Below, in pieces: positions 43,364 to 54,914 of a stretch of DNA of 64,000 nucleotides. The position numbers were made by a program, and so were the translations under genes. The stretch is from NCBI GenBank assembly GCA_037043455.1, contig JAWPHD010000284.1, positions 434,001-498,000 of the forward strand, given 5' to 3'. The notes beneath the pieces were generated by a model. The model ran no database searches. It worked only from the letters and a program-made list of their open reading frames with translations, and was not told the DNA's origin. The DNA comes from Cyrtodaria siliqua (lineage: Eukaryota; Mollusca; Bivalvia; Adapedonta; Hiatellidae). Positions within the stretch are counted from its first letter, which is position 1; every line of letters begins with the position of its first letter.

Positions 43364-43890
43364 CTTTATCTGAAATTACAATATAAAAATGTACAATCAA
43401 TATCCGGAAATTTTCAGGACATTTTTGAAATACTACATTGCAGAATGTGCTATATGAACCTATGTAAACATGTATACCATTCCTTTGCGTGGATACACAT
43501 TTTATTTTGGGTTATAAATGTAGTAAGGCACAGAGACGTAGTAGGCACCGTGTCTCACCCATGGCTGTATAGATGAACACTTCCATACTTGTATTCCTCC
43601 CAATTACATGTATGTTGAATTTAAATTGACTCATAAAAAACAGTATAAATTACGACGCGAGCTTTAATAGAAAAATCAAAGAAATGTTAGCATGTCCCTC
43701 AGTAATGTTGTTTACGATTGGTGGTGGGTAGGTATCCACTTACCTTGAAACAAAGGATTTTTCCGAGTTGTTAAAAGAATCAAATGTTAAATGTTCGTAA
43801 GGCCATGTGTTCAATCGCCATTTTCCCCCATGTATGATGCTGATCAAATCTTGATGTATAAGCGCTTGTTTTTTTCTGTCATACATTTCC
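43364..43890 (-). other. Predicted 5'UTR intron and leader exon of the integrase gene
   Basis: On the minus strand a donor CAAG|GTAAGT lies at 43743 and an acceptor tgtaatttcag ends at 43370, six bases before the ATG. The leader exon upstream runs from 43744 towards the heptamer satellite that starts at 43895. In the spliced RNA the frame of the ATG is closed by TAA 36 bases upstream. Confidence 0.55.
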
Positions 43891-43894
43891 AATT

Positions 43895-44228
43895 CCAAAT
43901 GCGGAATGCGGAATGCGGAATGCGGAATTCGGAATGCGGAATTCGGAATGCGGAATGCGCATTCGGAATGCGGAATTCGGAATGCGGAATGCGGAATTCG
44001 GAATGCAGAATTCGGAATGCGGAATGCGGAATTCGGAATGCGGAATTCGGAATGCGGAATGCGGAATACGGAATGCGGAATTCGGAATGCGGAATGCGGA
44101 ATTCGGAATGCGGAATGCGGAATTCGGAATGCATAATGCGGAATGCGGAATGCGGAATTCGGAATGCGGAATTCGGAATGCGGAATTCGGAATGCGGAAT
44201 GCGGAATGCGGAATTCGGAATGCGGAAT
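43895..44228. repeat. Heptamer satellite of two unit types, GGAATGC and GGAATTC
   Basis: About 47 consecutive heptamers are almost all one of two versions differing by one base (G or T at position 6). Rare variants are a truncated GCATTC, GGAATAC, GCAGAATTC and GCATAATGC. Seven bases is not a multiple of three, so all six frames are open and give false ORFs. Confidence 0.95.
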
Positions 44229-44230
44229 TG

Positions 44231-44254
44231 TTATGTGTGTGTGTGTGTGTGTGG
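44231..44254. repeat. (TG)n microsatellite
   Basis: About ten TG units directly after the heptamer satellite. Confidence 0.9.
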
Positions 44255-44475
44255 TGTATACCACTAGCGGATCCAGAGCCCATCCGGCCGGACTGAGATT
44301 TTATAAATTAAGTATGGTATGTAAAGGCTGGACCCCCTCCGGACATCCCCTGGACACCCACTAGATACACCATCCTAAAAAAACCGAAAAACGTGTTTGT
44401 TTGTTATTGTGAAAACTTGTGCTACCCCTCAACATACATACATGCACGTGCACGCATACATAATTATTTATTATA

Positions 44476-44498
44476 ACTATTATTATTATTATTATTAT

Positions 44499-44549
<51 letters not shown>

Positions 44550-44561
44550 AAGTAGTAGTAA

Positions 44562-44593
<32 letters not shown>

Positions 44594-44618
44594 ATAGTAG
44601 TAGTAGTAGTTGTAGCAT

Positions 44619-44651
<33 letters not shown>

Positions 44652-44690
44652 ATGTAGAAATAGTAGTAGCATTATTATTATTATTATTTG
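44476..44690. repeat. (ATT)n/(AGT)n trinucleotide tract
   Basis: ATT repeats, then a long AGT run with few interruptions, then ATT again. On the minus strand it reads as poly-leucine, which is an artefact. Confidence 0.95.
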
Positions 44691-44867
44691 CGATTTTTCA
44701 CGGTTGTGGGGTGTGGTGGCGGTGTGTGTGTGGGGGGGAGGGCTTAATATAATATAATATATATTATATTATTTAGAAAATGTATCCCTATGTATCCGCT
44801 AGAGATCCACTCTGAGTTTATACACCACTCTGGGTCCGCTGCTGGCAAAAATACTACGAAATGCGGA

Positions 44868-44932
44868 ATGCGGAATTCGGAATTCGGAATGCGGAATGCG
44901 GAATTCGGAATGCGGAATGCGGAAGTCAGGAA
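44868..44932. repeat. Second island of the GGAATGC/GGAATTC satellite
   Basis: Nine to ten heptamers of the same two types lie 640 bp from the main array, just outside the foldback element. Confidence 0.92.
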
Positions 44933-44970
44933 ATAGAAGTGAAGTAAATATGAGCCAAATGGGCCATCGT

Positions 44971-45604
44971 AACTAACTGCTCCTATTTTGCGTATTGAGT
45001 TTTATGGGAAGCCATAACCGTCAAAATGTGGATATTTACAAACCATTCAATGACAGGCCATTTAATTCAACATGAAGTCATTTGATGACGTGCATATTGA
45101 TTCGATGCGACGTGTAAACTCGGTTCATTCGTTGCAAAGTGAATTGATACGGTTCGAAGTGAAATGATACAATGTAAAATTTCACAGCATACGACTCAAA
45201 GTCATTTGATGACGTACATATTGATTCGATGCGACGTGTAAACTCTGTTCATTCGTTACAAAGTGAACTGATACGGTTCAAAGTGAAATGATCGGGCGAA
45301 AACACAGTCGGTGCGATGCAAACGCAATCTGTTCGACAGAAACTGATTTCATTTCGTGCAAAGTGAAACGGTGCGACATCTGGCGGCGATATTTGCCACA
45401 TCACTTGCAGGGTTATTTCCCCTACATAATATATGATAAATCAAAGTACTAAAAGTACTGAGAATGCAAGGTTTGATAGGAAAGACTGTATGGATATTTG
45501 CACGATCAAATTTCCATAAATTTTACATAGTTTTAGCCAACTTGGCGATCTTTGGCGACCTACCAACATCTTAGAGGGTTAATCCATTCCAAATATATTG
45601 TGAC
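44971..45604 (+). repeat. Foldback left arm
   Basis: Matches the reverse complement of 49289-50181 apart from subrepeat number. Contains two subrepeat copies. Confidence 0.85.
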
Positions 45605-45912
45605 AAGGATTTGGCAATTCACAGCATTTAAAATTCTGATGGAAATTGTTGCAAATTATTGGGAAAGCATCATAGATATAAAAAAATAAAAAAATCTAAG
45701 CAATTTATTGCAAAATGGTATCTGATTACATTACAAGGGCCCAAACATGGCCCATTTTAAACCCATTGACATCCGAAATTTGTTCAGGAATTCTAAAAAT
45801 ACCATCTATGAAAGGCCAATCATAGGTACAGGTATTCACAATTATATCATTGCAGTATCTTGATTGGTCAGTGAGTTTTTTCCTTATATAAGTTGTACCG
45901 AAAAACTATTGG

Positions 45913-46165
45913 GGGGCGTCCGTGGCCGAGTGGTTAACGTCTCTGACTTGAAATCGCTTGCCCCTCACCGCTGTAGGTTCGATCCCTCAGGGGCCTAGGA
46001 ATCTTTATGTGAGGAAGCTATCCAGCTGGCTTGCGGAACGTCCAGATAACAGCCCTTGCACGAAAATTGCCCGGAGAGGCACCTGGGGTCTTCCTCCACC
46101 AATGGAAGCTGGAAAGTCGCCATATGACCTTACCTGTTGGTGCGACTATAAAATCCAATTCAAAT
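45913..46165 (+). mobile_element. tRNA-derived SINE (Ser/Leu-like head)
   Basis: The head is GTCCGTGGCCGAGTGGTTAA with GGTTCGATCCC about 55 bp later. The body includes CCTCCACCAATGGAAGCTGG, and the tail is GCGACTATAAAATCCAATTC. It lies within the foldback element. Confidence 0.87.
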
Positions 46166-46754
46166 TGTCACTGTTCTTCGAGCTAGCATTTATTGAAATT
46201 CTACAACAAATTTATATAAAAACAAGCTTTATAATAAACTTTATTCATTTCTAAGTCGAATTAAGTCAATTAATTACTTGTATAAAGCGAGTCACGAAAA
46301 ATAAAGTATTATAGGCATTCACAAATGTCTGTCTTAGAGGTTTTTTATCCCCGATGTTTTTATCGGCGATTTTCTCCAGTCTAACATCGATTTTCTGCAT
46401 ATAAAATGCAAGAAAAAAAGCTTATTGTATTGTTTCCTTGTATTGTAATTTGTACGCACCCCCCTTTCGGAAACCTTAAAAGAAGTAAAAAAAACTGCGT
46501 ATTATACAAGGTAAAATACGGTAGCTAGGTAGCTAGATTTGTATTTTATTTTTTTAGTTAATACTACAGTACAGTTTATTTTCAATGTGTGGGACAGACA
46601 TAGAGAAGTTGAATCGACGGGTAGTGCCTCTTGTTAAGTTATTTGTCCCTGCAGCAGAAGACGTTTTCTAGGTTACGCCACTGAACTTGGACAAGTTCAA
46701 AACCAGTTGCATCAGACTAGACACATCAGAGTTATAGCCTTTGATTTTTTAAAC

Positions 46755-48145
46755 AAGAAATCCGTGGATTCACATGTCTCGCCTAACGGGGGCTGGACTT
46801 AAAAATAAAACGGTCAATGATGCTTAAATGAGGTTGTAAACATTTTAGTAACTAAAAACAATGGAGTTTGCCGTTTGCTGAGATGACATTTAAGTGCATT
46901 TGTTTAAAAGTAAAATGCCATTCTATTAAAAACAAGAGGCCCAAGAGGGCTTGTGGATGCTCTACTGGCTAAAACGGCTCTTACATCAAGGGTTGTCGAC
47001 ATATAATTCCCATCAGTATCTTTTTTCAAACATTGCAAAAACAACAGGGATAGGATGGCCTTAGATCGCTCACCTGATAATCATGGGAAATAAGTCTGCT
47101 GTGTCTAGTCTGACATGGGTATTTTTAATTTGTCCCACTTCTATGAATGAAATTTTATAAAAATGGGGCGGGGTGGTGGGGGACGGGGTTATATTAACAT
47201 TCTAAACAAATATGGTAAAGATCAGATAAAAAATGAAGTAACTACAGATTTAACAAAGGAAATACAATATAGCATTTTTCAGCAAATCAAGGGCCATAAC
47301 CTGTCGTTACTAACAAGATCTAGCTGGTTTTCGAAATTGTCCGAGATTTCATTGATATACCGCGATTTGCACAACTAGACATCATACTGAGGCTTCCTGC
47401 CAAATTTTGTAGAAAGTTTAGGAGGAGTAGCGCCGACAAGAAATTTAAATGTGAAAGTGCCATAACTCCGTCATAAATCAGCGAACTGGGAAAAAGCGCG
47501 ATATGCACAACTAGACATCTTACCGATGCTTCCTGCCAAGTTTCGTCGAAATCCAACAAGGCTTTAGGAGGAGTAGAGCCGACAAGAAATTTAAAAGTAA
47601 AAATGTCAAGGGGCCGTAACTCCATCAAAAATTAACGAACCGAAAAAATAATGAAATAAAAAAAAAAAAAAAAAATATATATAAATTATTTTTTTTTAAA
47701 AACAACAACAAAAAAATAAACAAAAAACATTTAAAACAATAAACCAATAAATATATCAAATACAAAAGAAAATCAAACAAATAAATGAAAAATAATCAAA
47801 AAATAAATAAAAAAATAAAAAATATATATATATTTAAAACAAATTTAAACAAGAAAAAATGTACAAATAATAAAAGAAAATATACTAATAATAAAAAAAA
47901 AAGGCAAAAACATCTGGTAAAGTTTGGTAAAGATCAGATGAAAAATGAAAGCCCTGTCGTATTAACGAAGGCAAAATATAGCATTTTTTAACTAAATCAA
48001 GGGCCATAACTCCGCTGTTACTAGTCCGATCTGGCTGGTTTTCGAACTTGTGCGAGCTTTCATTGATATTAACAATATGTTAAAGTTTTGTAAAGATCGG
48101 ATGAAAAATGAAGGCCCTTGGCGCAGTAGAGCTAAAAATCATCAG
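46755..48145 (-). repeat. Family C region inside the foldback element
   Basis: It starts GAAATCCGTGGATTCACATG followed by TCTCGCCTAA, then a piece beginning AAACAAGAGGCCCAAGAGGG (46932). Several units contain AAAGATCAGAT(A/G)AAAAATGAA. 47640-47900 is A-rich. 48063-48076 (TTGATATTAACAAT) is the empty-site counterpart of the MITE at 18520. Confidence 0.7.
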
Positions 48146-48149
48146 CTCC

Positions 48150-49040
48150 AGAAAGTAGGTCAAGGTCATAGATGAAATCCATGGATCCAAAAAGATGCAC
48201 TACCCAAAGACACAACTATGTCAAAATAGAATATGTTTTCTTCCAAAGATTAAGCTATAAATTAGGTATAAAACATCTAGTGCATAATTATAGTTCATGA
48301 GAGAGTGATGTAAATGTAACAATTAAAGTTATCTGCCTCTTCGCTTGGATGGTGAAGGTCACATCCACATTTGCTTTGGTCACGTTGCAATGTACCACTC
48401 AAGATACAACTATAAGCAAAGAGTGCATATAGTTTTGTGAAAAAGTGACCTAAACGCAAAAGTTGAAGGTAACAATTAAGTTATCTGCCCTTTGCTTGGA
48501 GGGTCAAGGTCACTTTCACATTTGCTTTGTCACGTTGTGATGTACCAACTCAAGATACAACATATAAGCAAAAGTTTTAAAGGCCTAGTGAATACAGTTT
48601 GTGAAAAAGTGACCTAAATGCAAAAGTTGAAACCTAAAAATTATTAAGTTATATGCCCTTTGCTTGGAGGGTCAAGGGTCACTTCCACATTTGCTTTGTC
48701 ACGTTGGCGATGTACCACCCCAAGATACAACTATAAGCAAAAGTTTGAAAGGTATAGTGAATACAGTTTGTGCAAAAGTGACCTAAACGCAAAAGTTGAA
48801 CCTAAAAATTATTAAGTTATCTGCCCTTTGCTGGAGGGTCAAGGTCACTTCCACATTTGCTTTTCACGTTGCAATGTACCGCCCCAAGATACAACTACAA
48901 GCAAAGTTTGAAAGGTCTAGTGCATACATTTTGTGAGAAAATGACCTAAACGCAAAACTTGAATGTTGACGCCCTCCGCCGCCGCCGGAGAAGCAACACC
49001 TATGGTCTCTTTTTTTCTTCGAATAGGCGAGACAAAAAAC
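48150..49040 (-). repeat. Family D tandem array, minus orientation
   Basis: About five units, the reverse complement of those at 34435-35120. Each carries GTGACCTAAACGCAAAAGTT, TTATCTGCCCTTTGCTTGGA, GGGTCAAGGTCACTTCCACA and ATGTACCACCCCAAGATACA. The end CTCCGCCGCCGCCGGAGAAG corresponds to the start of the other copy. Confidence 0.82.
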
Positions 49041-49288
49041 TGTTTTCCGGCCTTAGACTATTCAAGCCAGGTAGAGTGATACAGGCCCTCTTGTGCATCT
49101 TGTTCCCGGAAGACCACTTAATACACGCCACTCTGTAAATGACCATAATTTTAGACATGGGAAGTCATCTTGAGTGACAGTTTGGCCATGAACACAAATC
49201 ACAAATCTGTCGATATCCATCAGGGTCTAATTTCTATATTAAATAATTATTTTCTAGTCTAGATTTTGATACAGTTTAATGACAATTG

Positions 49289-50181
49289 ATCACAATATAT
49301 TTGGAATGGATTGACCCTCTAAGATTTTGGTAGTGTCGCCAAAGATCGCCAAGTTGGCTAAAACTATGTAAAATCTTTTTATGGAAATTTGATCGTGCAA
49401 ATATCCATACAGTCTTTCCTATCAAACCTTGCATTCTCAAGTACTTTTAGTACTTTGATTTATCATATATTATGTAGGGGAAATAACCCTGCAAGTGATG
49501 TGGCAAATATCGCCGCCAGATGTCGCACCGTTTCACCTTTGCACGTAATGAAATCAGTTTCTGTCGAACGGATTGCGTTTGCATCGCACCGCTGTGTTTT
49601 TCGCCCGATCATTTCACTTCGAACCGTATCAGTTCACTTTGTAACAAATGAACCGAGTTTACACGTCGCATCGAATCAATATGTACGTCATCAAATGACT
49701 TTGCGTCGTATGGTTTGAAATTTTACATCGTATCATTTCCCCTCTTCGAACCGTATCAATTCACTTTGTAACGAATGAACCGAGTTTACACGTCGCATCG
49801 AATCAATAATGTACGTCATCAAATGACTTTGCGTCGTATGGTTTGAAATTTTACATCGTATCATTTCACTTCGAACCGTATCAATTTACTTTGTAACGAA
49901 TGAACAGAGTTTACACGTCGCATCGAATCAATATGTACGTCATCAAATGACTTTGCGTCGTATGGTTTGAAATTTTACATCGTATCATTTCACTTTGAAC
50001 CGTATCAATTCACTTTGTAACGAATGAACCGAGTTTACACGTCGCATCGAATCAATATGTATGTCATCAAATGACTTCATGTTGAATTAAATGGCCTGTC
50101 ATTGAATGGTTTGTAAATATCCACATTTTGACGGTTATGACTTCCCATAAAACTCAATACGCAAAATAGGAGCAGTTAGTT
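49289..50181 (-). repeat. Foldback right arm
   Basis: Inverted relative to the left arm and longer because it has four subrepeats, recognised by AACCGTATCA(A/G)TT at about 49623, 49749, 49875 and 49999. Confidence 0.85.
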
Positions 50182-50189
50182 GATATCAA

Positions 50190-50750
50190 CGTCAACTTCG
50201 TTAATGCAGCAGATTTACAATTTAATATAGATGACCAAATTTTTTGATGTTTTGCTAATGGAAATTAGGGAGTTTTTATTGTTGTTATCAGTGTTTTGTA
50301 TCTCTTCAACATATTCCGCATCTTTTAGCAGGAGTTGTTCATTTTCCAGTATGAGCTGTATGAGCTGCCTTTATTGAAGTTGTTAAAATCAAGTTTTAAA
50401 AGGAACATTGAGTGGTCAGTTTTATAGCCTGGCAGAATTTTTGTTTCATCAATGTACGTATAAATATTATGTGATGTAAGAAAGAAATCTAGATTTTTTT
50501 TTAAACCAAGTAAATTCTCTATATTCCAAATTTTGATCGCGCCAACAGTCTATTAAGCTACATTCAACAATTGTTTCAATCACTACATCTCTGGCATATG
50601 GATTATTAACATTAACATAATAGTAACAATCTATTCAGGATTTAATATCAAATTAAAGTCACGTGCTATTATTGAAGGATATTCAATGGATTTAATATTA
50701 TTTTTAAGTGTACGATAAACATTTGGATCGTCTCTATTAGGCGACCATTT
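50190..50750 (-). pseudogene. Decayed LINE ORF2 endonuclease fragment
   Basis: Translated pieces on the minus strand, in shifting frames, read IIARDFNLILNPE, NPYARDVVIETIVECSLIDC, REFTWFKKKSRF, PGYKTDHSMFLLKLDF and MNNSLLKDAEYVEEIQ. These follow the order of an apurinic endonuclease C-terminal half (GDFN, TDH) in L1/Tx1-type ORF2. Several frameshifts and stops break it. It may belong to the same family as the element at 1-2335, which shows a different part. It stops within about 10 bp of the foldback tip. Confidence 0.8.
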
Positions 50751-50760
50751 TGATTTCTGT

Positions 50761-50814
50761 GTGTCTGTGTGTGTGTGTGGGGGGGGGGGGGGGCCCCCCC
50801 CCCCCCCCCCCCCC
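50761..50814. repeat. (GT)n then G15 joined to C21
   Basis: G run 50779-50793 passes directly into C run 50794-50814. Such a junction can be an assembly artefact or a true hairpin. Confidence 0.9.
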
Positions 50815-50849
50815 TATTTCTCTTCATAGCCTCTATCCTATACTAAACA

Positions 50850-51800
50850 TCCCTTTGTACCAAATGTTTTCAAAATCGTCCGACTCGATACCAATAAAAC
50901 TTCAGTAAAGTTTGGAATATCTAGGCACCTGGTCTTCCACAGGTCATTTAAGTGCGTATTCCCTCTGGCCTTTAATTCAAAATCTAATTCCCCCTACTCC
51001 TTAAGTAACCCCCTATCCTTTGATCTCTCTGCCCTTTCCCTTAAAAACACCAATAAACCTGCAAAATGCATTATACCTGTCTATAAATAGCAACTTGTAG
51101 GCTATACCTCTTACAAATCCTTTAAATTACAGCTGAAATATACTTCATATTGCACCTAAATAAATCATGAAAATATTGGTCACCCGAAAGGTAACTCCCT
51201 CACACACCCACCCCATAACATTCAAATTTAATTTACCTTATCCCTTCAATAATTTCTGTGGAAGACCCTGCAAGGGAACTAGTAGACACATGTTCCATAT
51301 TAACACTGTATTGCATTTAAACAAAGTTATGTTCCTTTTTCGACTTCAAAATTCTGGTTAAAGGTTTTTGGCAAGTCCTTGTATTTCAATGGGTGATTGT
51401 TCATTATTAATACAACTTCAGTAAAGCATGGATACTAGTAGACAGATGTTCCATAAATCTGTATTGCATTTTAGCAAAATTATGGCCCTTTTTTTTTGAT
51501 AAATATTTTCTGTATTGTTTTAGAAAAGACGTAGCCCCTTTTCGACTGAGAATTTATTTTATTTGTTGGCATGTCCATTTATTTCAATACCCACTAGCCA
51601 TATATCTCTGTCAAAGGAGCGTGTCAAGTGTCATCAGAGTCACCAAGGACACTTACAGGCACATGTTTCATAGTTTTCTATTTCATTTTAGCCAGATGAT
51701 ACTTTTCTTTCAACTTAGAGTTTCAGTTAAAGTTTTTTTAAGCAGCTTCATATATTTCAATGTAACTCGCTGCAAACATCAAATAACAATGACAAGCCTG
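50850..51800. repeat. Diverged tandem units of about 210 bp
   Basis: Three to four units share AACTTCAGTAAAG, ACTAGTAGACA(C/G)ATGTTCC, TGTATTGCATTT and AAA(A/G)TTATGGCCCTTTTT-like text. Confidence 0.6.
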
Positions 51801-52880
51801 TAAATTTCATTAGCTCCATAGCCCCCATACCTTCCTCACTCCTACACCACCACCACAGATTATTTAAATAGACATTTGTTCTATTATTTTGGGTTTCTCT
51901 TCAGTTACCATGTCTGCATCCTGTTTTCTTTCAACCCCTCCTCCCACCCTTCCTCACCCACAAACACACATACTCTCCACCTCAGACGCCCCCAATGAAA
52001 ATATTGTATTGTATTCTGTTTCTTTCCTATTCAGTAACACTTCACTTCCCCTCTTCAAGTTCACATTATTTCTGGGGTATTGAAGGTCTTGCTTTGATAT
52101 TTGGTATATATGTTTCTGACCACCCCCTCCCCGTACCACCTACACCCTCACCTCACCACCACCTAACCTCCACAATTAAGACTTGACCTTGTGAATGAAC
52201 AGGCCCGCCTTGAAAACCAAGAAAAACCTAACTTTATAATGATGAAACGTGCTATAAATAGTAAACTTAATTGCTATTCAATTAGGTTATTGTATTAGTC
52301 ATGGTTTATATTGAATAAGTATTTATTTTTTTTTATTTTTTTTTTGGCCCACCTTCTCAACCCCTTTTATCTGCTCCTTTCTTTCGCCTCCCCTCACTCC
52401 GTCTTCCGCCAGCTCTGCTGTTGTCCCTCCTACTAGATGGTGATCTGTTCTGACATACTTTCTGCTAAAGCCTCGCTGTATATTTCGTTTCTGTGACGAC
52501 TCTCGCTGTTCACCCGCAGTTCACCTGATTTTTCTCTTTTTTCCTTCGGATTGTACTGTTTCTGGGACATTGCTGATATGTCTTCTGATATTGTCTATTG
52601 CTGTGAAACAGCCTCCCCCTAGTACTCAATGGTACTCCATTCAAGCTACTATGCCACTACTAGGCTACTGGCCACTGCATACTTTAGACGCGCCATACGA
52701 AGAACCAACGAATTTCTGTCTACAGCTTCCCTTCTTTCAGTGAACGTCGGCCTAACCTCGTCACAAGTCAGCAGTGAGGTACTAACTACTCATGAAGCAA
52801 AGTTGAGGGCCGAGAAGGTGGATTTTTGCCGAATGGTAATGAATGATAAGCAATGAATAAATGAAAGATGATAATGGAGA
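51801..52880. other. C/T-rich intergenic stretch, no gene recognised
   Basis: Includes a T-rich run near 52325-52350. A 75-codon ORF at 52629-52856 has no recognised domain and no splice or start context. Confidence 0.45.
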
Positions 52881-52965
52881 GACCAGCATCCGGCGGGGTT
52901 TGAACCCACGACCTTCCGCTTGTGGGCCCAGTGCTCTACCACTGGGCTATAAAGTCTCACTTGAA
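52880..52965 (-). mobile_element. tRNA-like SINE head or tRNA pseudogene
   Basis: On the minus strand AGCCCAGTGGTAGAGCACTG (A box) and GGTTCAAACCCC (B box) are 45 bp apart. The acceptor arms do not pair, so it is not a functional tRNA. A TCATTTATTCATT-type tail follows. Confidence 0.7.
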
Positions 52966-53539
52966 TAAGTATTTTACAGGATTGTTGGATAATCATATTT
53001 TATAAGTATATCACAACTTAAGAAAGAGATCATATGCATTTGATCGAGTTTAGCATACATGTTCAAAGTATTTAGAAAGCAAATAGCATAGTCATTCCAA
53101 AAGACGTATTTATTTAATATTTATCGGTATTCTTAATTTATTAACACTTATGTTTTGAAGAAAATATGTAAGATTTAAAAAAATAAATAATTTATTTTTC
53201 ATTTTTGTATTAACTTTTTTGTTTTATTAAAAGTTAATATTATTTAATATTTTATTAACATTTTAGTGCTCCGTGTTTTTTTTTGACATAGTCAATTTCA
53301 AAGTAAAAGCACGGAAGAGTGCGTCTACTTATTTATATTTATCATAGTTCTCCTTGTTCAATACTCATAACATTTCATAACTGTGTAATTTTGGAATACC
53401 AGTGACAATTAATGCTTCTTTAGTTTTGTGCATTTTTGCCGACGATTTTCCTTTTATTTAGCCATTCCCGAAATGCAGCTATAAAATAATAACGTCACAT
53501 TTTGGACTGCTCCGTAGGTGGGTTTCTCGTCCTATTAGA

Positions 53540-53696
53540 TAATTCATTGCAACGTAACAAGACATGATATCGAATTTCTGTTTAAATCATGTGATTTCCT
53601 ATGAGTTGGATTACATAGTGTATAAACATTTACGTCAAAAAATGAGCGCGATATTGAAAAAATCCACATATTATTTGAACAGCCCTCGTACATCAC
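53540..53696 (-). mobile_element. Possible terminal fragment of a mariner-type element
   Basis: On the minus strand the segment starts GTACGAGGGCTGTTCAAATA, resembling a terminus common among invertebrate mariner elements. The opposite end was not found. Confidence 0.3.
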
Positions 53697-54004
53697 ATTT
53701 ATTACAACCATGAATACTATCTCTGTCATCTAAACTCATTTCGATAAACTTCAAAGCAGAAATTGTGGATGTAGCCAGATTGGCGTTAAACATCTCCATG
53801 TTGAATCCAGTGGCTGATGGAGTAGATTTACATTTATCATAGACTGAAGAGGGAGCCAGATTATTTTTTTGCTCTAACTGGACTCACAGCCAGCTTATAT
53901 TTTTCTAAGAATGTGGGAAAAGGCTGGATTATTAACAAATGGAGGGACTGTTTATTTTTTTCCCCCTCAAGTCAGAGCCCCCCACCCAAGAAATCCAGAA
54001 ATCA

Positions 54005-54036
54005 CCAGCAACCGTTTCTCATAGATTGAGACATCA

Positions 54037-54069
<33 letters not shown>

Positions 54070-54470
54070 AGAAATCACCAGAAAACAAAATGGTCGGTAC
54101 CTTAGGACCATAAATGTTTTTTATATTTAACCGTTTCTCATAGCCCCCCCCCCCCCCCACCCCCCCACCGACCCACCAGAAAACAAAATGGTCGGTACCT
54201 TAGGACCATAAATGTTTTTTATATTTTACCGTTTCTCATACCCCCCCCCCCCCCCACCCCCCCCCCCCCCCCCCCCCACACACCCCCAGAAAACAAAATG
54301 GTCGGTACCTTAGGACCATAAATGTTTTTTATATTTAACCGTTTCTCATAGATTGAGACATCAAGTCACCCCCCCACCCCACCCCCATCCAGAAATCACC
54401 AGAAATCAAAATGGTCGGTACCTTAGGACCATAAATGTTTATTATATTTAACCGTTTCTCATCGATTGAG
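54005..54470. repeat. Poly(C)-containing minisatellite, four units of about 105-115 bp
   Basis: Each unit has AAAATGGTCGGTACCTTAGG, ACCATAAATGTTTTTTATAT and AACCGTTTCTCATA, followed by a poly(C) tract of variable length (longest about 30 C at 54040-54070). Three of the four carry C runs broken by single A. Confidence 0.9.
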
Positions 54471-54547
54471 ACATCAAGACACCATGTGTTTGTTGCTGTT
54501 TCATCTGATAAGGTAATACCAATTGATTTAATTATGAACCTAGAATT

Positions 54548-54897
54548 ATTCTTGAGCCGACACAGTCTATATAGGCGCAGTGTAGCGCCAGATAGACTTT
54601 GAATCCGGAGATGACGGATTCGAACCTCACTGGTGCCACCGTGGGTTTCTTCGATTTGTTTTTAGGCAATCCACTCTCCTTAATTTCGTTTGTCGGATAG
54701 GGACGTATGCGATGGTGTAATGTGTGACTTTACGCAATACATGACTTAAGTCACATAACGTGGCAATATCGAAACATAATGTGACTTATTTTGTCGCATA
54801 CTGCGTTAGATCACATAATGCGTCCTGACTTTCGACACATTATATGAATAACTTTTCTGTGTTGATGTGCCGTAAAACATCAATTCAACTCAACTCT
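54548..54897 (+). mobile_element. SINE with tRNA-like head and GCCGTAAAACATCAATTC tail
   Basis: The head contains GGCGCAGTGTAGCGCCAG and GGATTCGAACCTC (B box). The body has several GTCACATAA/TTATGTGAC inverted motifs. The tail is GTAAAACATCAATTCAACTC. Confidence 0.75.
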
Positions 54898-54914
54898 GCT
54901 TGCTTGTAACCGGT

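Larger units (their letters stand above)
44971..50181. mobile_element. Foldback-like element with long inverted arms containing tandem repeats
   Basis: The left arm is 44971-45604 and the right arm 49289-50181. Both tips read AACTAACTGCTCCTATTTTG inward, and the inner ends both read CCAAATATATTGTGA. Each arm holds about 125-bp subrepeats with GATTCGATGCGACGTGTAAA and GTCATTTGATGACGT: two in the left arm, four in the right. The 3.7-kb middle has no transposase, only a SINE and families C and D. No target-site duplication is evident (GCCATCGT left, GATATCAA right). Confidence 0.82.

Noticed and set aside
43740..44364. Many long ORFs on both strands (repeated NAECGMRNSE- or PHSAFRIP-type proteins)
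   Set aside because: They are products of the heptamer satellite, which leaves all frames open. No start context or unrelated coding sequence supports them.
44361..44672. Poly-leucine ORF on the minus strand
   Set aside because: It is a translation of the AGT/ATT trinucleotide tract.
47163..47991. Protein-like runs such as KFGKDQMKNE recurring in several repeats
   Set aside because: The runs are short, interrupted and on dispersed family C copies at many sites; no continuous ORF or domain exists.
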